NCBI RefSeq assembly: GCF_027579695.1 | Contig: NC_083596.1 | Span: forward strand, 52,370,900-52,434,899 | Reading direction: 5' to 3' | Source of the DNA: Neoarius graeffei | Lineage: Eukaryota; Chordata; Actinopteri; Siluriformes; Ariidae | Length of the DNA stretch: 64,000 bases | In this document: positions 1-10,000 of the stretch, one piece after another | Position numbering within the stretch: position 1 is the first letter of the stretch | Layout: the number at the start of each line of letters is the position of its first letter | Notes under the pieces: model-generated | Told to the model about the DNA's origin: nothing | What the model saw: only the letters and a program-made list of their open reading frames with translations | The model's database searches: none | Program-made: the position numbers and the translations under genes

Positions 1-100
1 TCCTAAAAGTAGATAAAGAGAACCCAGTGAAACAAATGAGACAAAAATATTATACTTGGTCATTTATTTATTGAGGAAAATGATCCAATATTACATATCT

Positions 101-472
101 GGCGGCACGGTGGTGTAGTGGTTAGCGCTGTCGCCTCACAGCAAGAAGGTCCGGGTTCGAGCCCCGTGGCCGGCGAGGGCCTTTCTGTGTGGAGTTTGCA
201 TGTTCTCCCCGTGTCCGCATGGGTTTCCTCCGGGTGCTCCGGTTTCCCCCACAGTCCAAAGACATGCAGGTTAGGTTAACTGGTGACTCTAAATTGAGCG
301 TAGGTGTGAATGTGAGTGTGAATGGTTGTCTGTGTCTATGTGTCAGCCCTGTGATGACCTGGCGACTTGTCCAGGGTGTACCCCGCCTTTCGCCCGGAGT
401 CAGCTGGGATAGGCTCCAGCTTGCCTGCGACCCTGTAGAACAGGATAAAGCGGCTACAGATAATGAGATGAG
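101..472 (+). mobile_element. tRNA-derived SINE (family A) with target-site duplication
   Basis: The element begins with GGCGGCACGGTGGTGTAGTGG, a pol III A-box region, followed by the B box GGTTCGAGCCCC near 153. It has a long conserved body and ends in TAATGAGATGAG. An 11-bp duplication, ATTACATATCT, flanks it at 90-100 and 473-483. It lies inside the left part of the Tc1 element. Full or partial copies of the same family recur at about 6.4, 17.9, 19.3, 21.9, 26.0, 28.4, 38.2 and 43.1 kb. Confidence 0.93.
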
Positions 473-904
473 ATTACATATCTGTGAGTGTCAAAAGTAT
501 GTGAACCTCTAGGATTAGCAGTTAATTTGGAGGTGAAATTAAAGTCAGGTGTTTTCAATCAATGGGATGACAATCAGGTGTGAGTGGGCACCCTGTTTTA
601 TTTAAAGAACAGGGATCTATCAAAGTCTGATCTTCACAACACGTGTTTGTGGAAGTGTATCATGGCACGAACAAAGGAGATTTCTGAGGACCTCAGAAAA
701 AGCGTTGTTGATGCTCATCAGGCTGGAAAAGGTTACAAAACCATCTCTAAAGAGTTTGGACTCCACCAATCCACAGTCAGACAGATTGTGTACAAATGGA
801 GGAAATTCAATACCATTGTTACCCTCCCCAGGAGTGGTCGACCAACAAAGATCACTCCAAGAGCAAGGCGTGTAATAGTCGGTGAGGTCACAAAGGACCC
901 CAGG

Positions 905-2045
905 CAGTGGCGGCTGGTAGTCTTTCAAACAGGGGAGGTTACGATATTTCCAGATTTTAAAAGAAAAAAGAAAAAACACATCAATTTTGCCCATACTCTT
1001 GCCTCTGATCTGGCTGATTGTTGGCAGGGTCACAAACTGTGAAATAACAGGTTCTTTTGGCCCATTAGCCTACTGTCCAATATACATGATGGTGGTGTTG
1101 GGGGGGAGGGGTATGTTTTAACATTTTATATTTTAAAATTGTGGCATGTTGTTTAAAAATTGATCATTATTGAAAGCAGCTCTTTGTCAGGAACCTCAGC
1201 AGTAACAGCAGAGTGTTCTGGAATAGGCACAAGCACTGACCTTGGGGAGCCAAACATAGAGCTGGGGGCCACACATTTCATTCAATGACACTTTCCCTAT
1301 ATTTTACTTATTTTGACTGAGAAATATTTTATTGACAATTTTGATAACCCTTCACTTTTAATCCAGGTCTGTAGTGTGAAATGTTCTCGGCTGTGTTTTT
1401 GTTTAAAAATGTTTTCCAAATTGTAGCTGTGTTTAATTCATATCCAGAGAAATATATATTCCAATATAATATACTCAGCATAAACATTTTAAATAGATTC
1501 TATATTTTTGGTCCATCCATGACATATTACTAAAGTAGCCTATTTACTGTTGTTGATGTGGGTCACTTGCTGTTAGCCAATTCACTTTCTCGTACCAGGA
1601 GAGCTGAAAGGAACGAGTATTATTCCCTACCTTTTTCACCAAGTCAATTTGAGGCGTTGGTCTACCCTGCTCTTTAATTTTAATTTTTTCCTCGAAAGGA
1701 AGACTGGCAAATGGCTTCGCCAAAATTAAATCAGCAATGCTTGGCATCCGTGCGCAGCTTTCTTGCTAGCTGACTAGCCCCCTGAAGTTCAAGTTCAGTC
1801 ACTCAAATAAACGAAATTTCTGGAACTAAGATAGCAAACTTGACAAAACTATATTTACACTTTATTTACAATGAAAATATATACAAACTAAAAAAGCTGG
1901 TAGAAACCGTATGTAATGAATGAAATTGAAATGTAAGCCGATCTCTTACAATACACCACAGCACTCGCGAATCCGCATGGGACTGAACTGAAATTCACCG
2001 CTGCCTGTCTATATTTGAAACGAGCTGTCAATCAAAGAAAATATC
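905..2045 (-). mobile_element. hAT transposon fragment inside Tc1
   Basis: Tc1 sequence stops at about 904 and a new sequence begins with CAGTGGCGGCTGG, a hAT-style terminus. On the minus strand at 1544-1747 lies a short reading frame containing FASLPFEEKIKIKEQGRPTP and WYEKVNWLT, the pattern seen at the N-terminus of TTF-zinc-finger (ZMYM-like) hAT transposases. No matching right terminus is visible; Tc1 resumes at about 2046 after losing about 150 bp. I infer that one deletion removed both the right end of the hAT and part of Tc1. Confidence 0.65.
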
Positions 2046-2889
2046 TGCTCGTCTGCAGTTTGCTAAAGATCACGTGGACAAGCCAGAAGGCTATTGGAAA
2101 AATGTTTTGTGGATGGATGAGACCAAAATAGAACTTTTTGGTTTAAATGAGAAGTGTTATGTTTGGAGAAAGGAAAACACTGCATTCCAGCATAAGAACC
2201 TTATCCCATCTGTGAAACATGGTGGTGGTAGTATCATGGTTTGGGCCTGTTTTGCTGCATCTGGGCCAGGACGGCTTGCCATCATTGATGGAACAATGAA
2301 TTCTGAATTATACCAGTGAATTCTAAAGGAAAATGTCAGGACATCTGTCCATGAACTGAATCTCAAGAGAAGGTGGGTCATGCAGCAAGACAACGACCCT
2401 AAGCACACAAGTCGTTCTACCAAAGAATGGTTAAAGAAGAATAAAGTTAATGTTTTGGAATGGCCAAGTCAAAGTCCTGACCTTAATCCAATGGAAATGT
2501 TGTGGAAGGACCTGAAGCGAGCAGTTCATGTGAGGAAACCCACCAACATCCCAGAGTTGAAGCTGTTCTGTACGGAGGAACGGGCTAAAATTCCTCCAAG
2601 CCGGTGTGCAGGACTGATCAACAGTTACCGCAAACGTTTAGTTGCAGTTATTGCTGCACAAGGGGGTCACACCACATACTGAAAGCAAAGGTTCACATAC
2701 TTTTGCCACTCACAGATATGTAATATTGGATCATTTTCCTCAATAAATAAATGACCAAGTATAATATTTTTGTCTCATTTGTTTAACTGGGTTCTCTTTA
2801 TCTACTTTTAGGACTTGTGTGAAAATCTGATGATGCAGATTTTAGCTTATGCAGAAATATAGAAAATTCTAAAGGGTTCACAAATTTTC

Positions 2890-3052
2890 TTTTTAAAGAT
2901 TTTTTTTGGGCTTTTTCCACCTTTACTGGATTGGACAGTGCAGAGACAGGAGAGAAACGGGGAGGGATTGGGAAATGACCACAGGTCAGAATCAAACCCA
3001 GGTCCCCGGATCCATGGCACGGTGCCCCATCCACCCGAGCCACGATGCCCCC
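2890..3052 (-). mobile_element. short tRNA-derived SINE (family B) in the Tc1 right end
   Basis: Read on the minus strand it starts GGGGGCATCGTGGCTCGGG and carries a B-box-like GGTTTGATTCTGACC, then ends in an A-rich tail (the T-run near 2905). The 18-bp duplication AAGGGTTCACAAATTTTC flanks it at 2872-2889 and 3053-3070, which shows retroposition into the terminal repeat of Tc1. Confidence 0.85.
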
Positions 3053-3441
3053 AAGGGTTCACAAATTTTCAAGCACCACTGTGTGTTCCTAAATGCTGCT
3101 GATTCTGCCTGTGTGCTCTGATCACATCTACAGAAGTCCTACAGCAGCCTGAGTGCTGACTTAAAGAGGGTGAAGGACTGGACTGACAGAATTCATCTGC
3201 TTGTGACTACCGATCAAATCAAAATGAATGACGAATTCACGGTGAAACAGATGACACACTGAGCTCTTTAGCTTTTTACAAAAATTCACAGTGTCTCACA
3301 GATCCAGCACTGACGAGAAAAATGCAACTTGCTGCATGATGTTTACTCGGAGTCTTCTGAACTTTTATGGATGCTCTCGCAAGATTGTATCACTAAAAGG
3401 ACAAAATGTAATTAGATATCTAATAAGTTAAATGACTCACT

Positions 3442-4039
3442 TATGGAAGCCGCGAGAGGCCCTTCATATAATCTTTTTTTATTCACCTTGTTATCCCGAG
3501 ATAACGACATAATTAATTCAGGATCTCGAGAAAACAACACAACTAACTTGAGATCTCGAGAAAGCAAAACCGTTATTCCGAGATCTCGAGAAAACAAAAC
3601 AATTATTTCATGATCTCAGCTGGATCACTGTATCTCCGTCGGTAGAGACGAAGCTGGGCCAGTCTTCTGCGGAGGTGCCGAGCACTAATTTTGAAATTAT
3701 CCCTTATTAAAAGACTTAATGCAATCTCTCCCTGTGTCAACCCCTGATCAAAATATTGCCTTATTAGGTGATCGATTGTTCCAGACATTCTAATGACCAA
3801 AGTTGCGTCTATACAGAGTGAGAAATAGCCCCAAAGTCAGCATATCACAAGTCTCTTGGCGCACCTGAATGAACCATTTCTCAGCTGTTTACTCGAGATC
3901 ACGGAACAATTGTTTTGTTTTCTCAAGATCTCGAATTAGTTGTGTTGTTTTCTGGAGATCCTGAATTAATTATGTCGTTATCTCGGGATAACAAGGTGAA
4001 TAAAAAAAGATTATATGAAGGGCCTCTCTCGGCTTCCGT
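3442..4039. mobile_element. 598-bp DNA transposon with long inverted termini and a helix-turn-helix reading frame
   Basis: Inverted termini of roughly 150 bp (GGAAGCCG..GAGGCCCTTCATATAATC at the left, its complement at the right) surround a small core. The 7-bp sequence ACTCACT occurs directly outside both ends (3435-3441 and 4040-4046), a likely target-site duplication. Each terminus carries several copies of a GAGATCTCGAGAAAAC-like motif. The core encodes on the minus strand (3603-3800) a 65-residue peptide with LTQGEIALSLLI and ISARHLRRRLAQL, a helix-turn-helix resembling the N-terminus of IS3-like (IS3EU) integrases. That family assignment is a guess; it could be another class with 6-7-bp duplications. 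Confidence 0.7.
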
Positions 4040-4137
4040 ACTCACTGAATAAATGCTGATTAAAGTTATTTTTAATTGAAAAATAATTAAAATTATTTTC
4101 TAAAATCTCAAAGTTAATCAAAATAAAATTTTATATA

Positions 4138-5751
4138 CAGTGGTATGCAAAAGTTTGGGCACCCCTGGTCAAAATTGCTGTTACTGTGAACAGTTAAGCA
4201 AGTTGAAGATTAAATAATCTCCAAAAGGCATAAAGTTAAAGACGACTCATTCCCTTTATATTTTAAGCAAAAACAATTTTTTATTTTCATCTTTTACATT
4301 TTCAAAATTGCAAAAAAGGAAAAGGGCTCAAAGCAAAAGTTTGGGCACCCCGCATGATTAGTACCTAGTAACACCTCCTTTGGCAAGTATCACAGCTTGT
4401 AAACACTTTCTGTAGGCAGCTAATAATCTTTCAGTTCTTACCTGGGGGATTTTCACACACTCGTCCTTGCAAAAGGCTTCCAGTTCTACAAGTTTCTTGG
4501 GCGGTCTTGCACGCACTGCTCTTTTGAGATCTATCCACAGATTTTCAATGATGTTTAGGTCAGGGGACTGTGAGGGCCCGGGCAAAACCTTCAGCTTGTG
4601 CCTCTTGAGGGATTCCATTGTAGATTTTGAGGTGTGTTTTGGATCATCGTCTTATTGTAGGACCCGTCCTCTTTTTAACTTCAACTTTTTTACAGATGGT
4701 GTGATGTTTGCTTCCAGAATTTGCTGGTATTTATTCAAATCCATGCTTCCCTCGACCAGTGAAATGTGCCCTGTGCTGCAACACAACCCCAAAGCATGAT
4801 GGATCCACACCCATGCTTCAGAGTTGGAGACGTGTTCTTTTCCTGGAATTTGGCACCCTTTTTTCTCCAAACATACCTTTGCACATTGTGGCCAAAAAGT
4901 TCTATTTTTATTTCATCAGTTCACAGGATTTGTTTCCAAAATGCATCAGGCTTGCTTAGATGTTCATCTGCAAACTTCAGACGCTGAATTTTGTGGCTCG
5001 GACGCAGGAACAGTTTTCTTCTGATGACTCTCTCATGAAGGTCATATTTGTTCAGGTGTCGCTGCTTAGTAGAACAGTGCACCACCACTCCAGGGTCTGC
5101 TCAATCTTTCTGAAGGTCCTTTGCAGTCAAACAGGGGTTTTTATTTGCCTTTCTAGCAATCCAACAAGCAGTTCTTTCAGAAAGTTTTCTTCATCTTCCA
5201 GACCTCACCTTGATCTCCACTGTTTCTGTTAACTGCCATTTCTTAATAACATTACGATCTGAGGAAACAGCTACCTGAAAACACTTTGCTACGTTCTTGT
5301 AGCCTTGTCCTGTTTTGTGAGCATCAATTCTTTAATTATTCAGAATGCGAGGGAGTTGCTTAGAGGAGCCCATGGCTGTTGATTTTAGGGACAAGTTTGA
5401 GGAGTCAGAGAATTTATACAGCTTTGAAATCTGCATCATCTTCCCTTTCCTAATGAAGAATTTGAACAAGCCACAGCTCAATAAGCTAATTAAGGTCTGG
5501 AACCTTGGGAAAAGTTACCGGAGAACTCAAATGTATTGGGGTGCCCAAACTTTCGCATGGTGTTCCTTTTCTTTTTTCACTCTCCAATTGTACAAAACAA
5601 AAATAATACACAAATCCTGCAGAAAACGCTGAAAAGAAATGTCTCGTCTTTACCTTTATGCCTTTTGGTGATCAGTTCATCTTCTGCTCACTTAACTATT
5701 CACAGTAACAGGCATTTTCAGCAAGGGTGCCCAAACTTTTGCATGCCACTG
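4138..5751 (-). mobile_element. Tc1-like transposon, second family, degenerate
   Basis: Terminal inverted repeats begin CAGTGGTATGCAAAAGTTTG and end with its complement before TA (5752-5753); TA also precedes the left end (4136-4137), the Tc1/mariner signature. The minus strand at 4358-4618 encodes the transposase C-terminus with QSPDLNIIENLWIDLKRAV (the catalytic E region) and ends ILAKGGVTRY. Upstream coding sequence between about 4650 and 5400 is broken by several stops and frame changes, so the copy is inactive. Its length of 1,614 bp is normal for Tc1. Confidence 0.9.
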
Positions 5752-5753
5752 TA

Positions 5754-6843
5754 AGTCCTCCATTTATTTTTATTTTTCACTTTATTTTGTCTGTTTGATC
5801 CGTTCCAACACACCTTTACTCATTTATATCTTTCCTCCTTGCTTATATGATAATGAGTGGGTGTGTTCAAACCTATCCAGCAATTTGATTGGTCCAGACA
5901 ATGTGTCTCTTTTTTGCATCTTGTTTTTTAAGAAATAAAACAGGCACAAAAATAAGCTAGTAAAAATTTTATTGGTGAAATTTTCAGAAAGTGAGTAAAT
6001 CAGTTCCAAATATAAATCTGTACACCAACATCATACAGATTAATAACCAAACAGTCTATAATACTTGTGTGTAAAACGTAGATTCTGATCATAAAATCTC
6101 CTCATTTCACTGATTATGAAAGAATGAAGTTATTATAAATTCAGCAGTCAATTTTAATTAAAATGATTTCACTGTGTGAATTTTACCTTTTAATCAGAGA
6201 GAAGACTGAAATCTCAGCGTGTTCCTGATCCACACTGCGAAGCTGTAACGTGGACATCAGTCTACGAGCTCCTGAAGAACTGTTTCTGGATTTTATTTCT
6301 TTTAATATATATATTTGAAATTTAATCACAACCCCACACCATGATTATGTTTGTAAATCCATCCATCCATGTATTATCTATAACTGCTTATCCTGTGCAG
6401 GGTCGCGGGCTGGAGCCTATCCCAGCTGACTAAGGGCGAGAGGCGGGGTACACCCTGGACAAATCGCCAGATCATCGCAGGATGTTTGTAATTCAGTTTC
6501 TGATTTGTAGAAGAACGCTATAATACTTTTCCTTCCACATTTCAACCCCAAACACACGTTTGAACAGTATGATCATGTATACCTGTGCAACTATAATCAA
6601 AACACGAAATTATGAATTTGCTATGCTGTAATTTTACTGATTTGAAGTTTTAAATTCTCTTATTCTGTTCTACTGCTTCTTAAGAGAACAAAATTACTTT
6701 ACTTGCTAAAATGTGATTTTTTTTCTAGTTAATATGATTTCAGTAGCAGAGATCATTCATTTCCTGCTATCTATAGCCACCACCATCACCACCACCATCA
6801 TATTTACCATGAGGTGAAAGAAGAGGACATGTGTTCATTAACA
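5754..6843. other. intergenic, downstream of the SecA-like gene
   Basis: AT-rich sequence without a supportable gene. It holds a partial family A SINE at about 6358-6482. The last bases (about 6779-6806) carry a short CCACCAT/CCACCACCATCA run just past the stop codon of the minus-strand gene, probably in its 3' untranslated region. Confidence 0.5.
6358..6482 (-). mobile_element. partial family A SINE (3' part)
   Basis: It carries the conserved tail (GGTCGCGGGCTGGAGCCTATCCCAGCTGACT) but lacks the tRNA-related promoter half, as expected of a 5'-truncated copy. It starts with ATCCATCCATCC rather than the usual CTCATCTCATCT end. Confidence 0.8.
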
Positions 6844-7082
6844 CTAGACATGTTCTCCCTCTGCCTTGTTCTTCTGTAATCCCTGCAGAAGCTCGTGGTA
6901 CTCTGCACTGTTTGTGTCCTCGTGCTGGTCCTGAATCACCCACTGGTCCAGACGCTCACGCTGGTTCTGATCCAGGATTCCCATGCGGCTGTACTCCAAC
7001 ACCAGGTTTCTGTACCCTGCTTTGTAGTAGCCTCGGATACCGTCATGGGACAAAACATGGCTCTCAGCCGGAATGCTTTCAC
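6844..7082 (-). CDS. SecA-like gene, exon 9 (last) with stop codon
   Basis: Two leading bases complete a Gly codon; then ESIPAESHVLSHDGIRGYY, LEYSRMGILDQNQRERLDQW, ending EGEHV and TAG at 6846-6844. The frame-consistent end of all nine exons on a real stop supports the model. Confidence 0.78.
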
Positions 7083-10000
7083 CTGGAATTACACAAAAGA
7101 ACAAAATCAAGTGCAGCAATACAACAACAATTTTACTCCGAGACCATCAAGGCCTTTACTCCGAGACCATCAGGGCCTTTACTCTGAGACCATCAGTTCT
7201 GCTGTATTTAATATCTCATGTTGTATTTCCTGTCTTTGTCCATTGCGCCGTACCCCTCTGACTTCCTCTAACTTTTGCACAATGTGGTGTTGACTGTGTT
7301 CACTGTTGTGTGTGTGTTCTGTCATGCTGCACTGAGGCCATGGAGATCATTATTTCATTCTACTGTAGAAGTGTTTCTGGCTCAAAAGACAATGAACCTC
7401 TTTAATCTCTCTGATCTAATTTGTCACAGATCACACAAGTTTTTAATTGTGATCAGTGGAGCGTCTGCGGTTCACGTCCCTGTGAATGAACTGTTGCTAT
7501 AGAAACAATAACGTATTAGAATGATAGTGTTAATATACAGCTGTGATTTGCAGCTGCACTCCTGTCAGAGCTGCTGTTATTTATTAAATTAATCAGCAGC
7601 AGCGTCGTGAAACTACCTGTAACTACTGCGTTATCGTGTCCACCGTAAACACCCCGACAAATCACACCCCCTACTGGAGGGCAGAACATGCACATGCTTG
7701 TTTCAGGACAAACCCCACCGAGGTTCTTACCCAGAGCGCCTCTGAACTTTTGTGCGGTAAGTGGGTGATGCAGAATCATGCAGCGTTTCAGCAGAAGCTC
7801 TACATCTCCAGTGATCATGGTGTCTGCTAGAAGTTTCCTGCAAAAAAATAAATGTTAAAAGCAGATTTTTCTTTCTGTTTTAATGCAGTAAATAATCAAC
7901 TGCTTAATGTTTATAATGTTGTACTTAAAGTATTAAATGTTTAAAACCACTTCAAACTCTCGTAATGTTGATTGTAATTCTGTAAAACTGCCTTGCGTGA
8001 AGGTTTTGTCCGTAACCGTGAACACACCGAGCGTGAATGTTACCTGGCCATCTGCGAGCGGTCGCTTGGGCCCGTAGTTAAAGCCCGCTTGTGATCCTGT
8101 CCCAGAACCTCCATGGCAATCAGATTCTGTCCGTTATTGTCCGTCTTTATGCTGCTGATCAGTTTATAAAGCTCCAGGTTTTTATCTCTAAACTCGGTCA
8201 CTGAGCCTGAGTTCTCCATGAACATCCAGGCTTGTCTGATGGAGTCCTTTGGGGGAATATGGCTCGTGTTAAGTATCCCAGTGGTGTTCTTACTGGACTT
8301 CCGAGCACTTAGAACTCTGCCGAGAGAGAACTAGAATTAAACTAGTGAGCTAATTGGGAGCTCAAGTGAGCATTTGATCTCCCTCGAACTCATTTCTTGC
8401 AGCTGTACAGAATAAAATCCAATGACACGCGACACCCCGGTTATATATATTTTTCTGTGTATACACACATTTTATATATAAAACTGTATATTATTATTTT
8501 AATACTTACATTATAATTATTTATTGGGCTATCAGTTTAATCCTGTGACGTTATCGTGGGTCTCTGTACACCGTGCTGGTTTGATGTGAATAAATATCAA
8601 AAACGACCTCAAAGCAATCAGATACTTTACCTTTTATTTTCACCAACAAAGCCGAGATGGTTCACTCTGATGAGGATGCGGTCGTCACTCCTGATGAATT
8701 TAACACTCTGGAAGTATTCCTGCAGCGCCACGTCAGCCTCCTTATGACTTCCTCTAGTGATGCTGTATTTCCTGGGGTTTTTGTGAGAGAAGTCGTATCC
8801 TCTCTGGAGGTTGAGCATGGGTGTGTATAATTCAAGGTTTGTCTGGATCTAATGAGAAATCAAGAGTGTGAGATTAAACACAGTCCAGATCATCTCGTGT
8901 CATGTGCATGTGACTGAGTAAAACTGCACGCTGATTGGTCAGGACTGGGTTTTTCTCAGGACGTCTCTCTGTTTATAGCGTTAGAGCATTCTCACGTGAT
9001 TATCTGCTTCCACAGCCACATGCCCCAAAAACACTAATTATAGATTTATCTCATCTATCCAGGGCAGATCAACTGCTGAATCAGCAACAGGAACGATGTA
9101 GTGACCCATTGTGGTAATACAGTGCTGGTGGACAAGTGAGAGAAAAAAAAGCTGATCGGAAAATAATCAACTCTGGGGAGGGAACAATACCTTGGTTTCA
9201 TCACACATCCATCCATCTGAAAAACAGTCAGTGATCTCAGTATCATTAAATCTGAGCGGATCAACAACTAAAGTGTGGCTTTTACACTCAGGATGCGCAC
9301 ACACGGTTCCATGAATAACATACTAGTACAATACTCCTCTCTGTGCAATACTCATGCACTTTATTATATACATAATCTTACTCTTTCATTTATGCATATT
9401 ACCTCAATGATTGTACCGTGTATATCTGTGCTTGTATTACTTTTTATTGAAGTACTTTTACACTTTTTATAAATACTTTTATACTTTAGTAAATTTACAG
9501 TAACTGAGCATCTGCTGGCTTGTTCCAAACGACATCTCACTGTACTTGTACAGTGACAATAAAGGCATCTTGTATCTTGTATGAAGGAATCGGAGCCACA
9601 CGTTAAAACTACTCACCTCCTTTTTCACTTTCTCACGTAGCACCAAAGCCTCTTTCTTTGGGTCTTCTGTCTCGTTGCCAGTTGCTTGTGCTACTGCGTG
9701 ATAAAGAGCGTTCTGAGGATCCGAGCTGACGCTGATTATCCGGCCATCCTCTTGTATAAGGTCAAAATGGCCACCATACAGCTGCACACCAGCTCTGTTT
9801 TTATAAGGAAAAGTAACTCTGCTCAGTACATTCAGTTCATAAGCGTCAACCCTGAAATGTATTTCTGTAAGTGAGCTGTAGAATGATCTAGTGATTAGTC
9901 TTACTGTGGTAGATGTAGGGATTTTGCAGATTTGGTCAACCTCAGTTTTATATCACCTGCTGATTTGTTGGTTCCTGGGTACCGTTCCTCAGTGAGCTGT

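Larger units (their letters stand above)
1..3081 (+). mobile_element. Tc1-type DNA transposon, left tip outside the window, interrupted three times
   Basis: The right terminal inverted repeat ends at 3081 (CAAGCACCACTG). The sequence matches the complete copy at 52277-53883 almost base for base; about 90 bases of the left repeat lie before base 1. The transposase starts at 662 with MARTKEISEDL, followed by paired helix-turn-helix DNA-binding sequence up to about 904, and resumes at about 2046 with the catalytic part: WMDETKIELFG (first D), QQDNDPKHTS (second D) and SPDLNPMEMLWKDL (E), the DD34E pattern of the Tc1 family. About 150 bp of middle coding sequence is missing and replaced by a hAT fragment, and an in-frame TGA follows NSELYQ near 2317. 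SINEs sit in both ends. The copy is dead. Confidence 0.93.

Noticed and set aside
101-175. tRNA gene
   Set aside because: The A and B boxes belong to the SINE head; the cloverleaf is not intact and the rest of the SINE follows directly.
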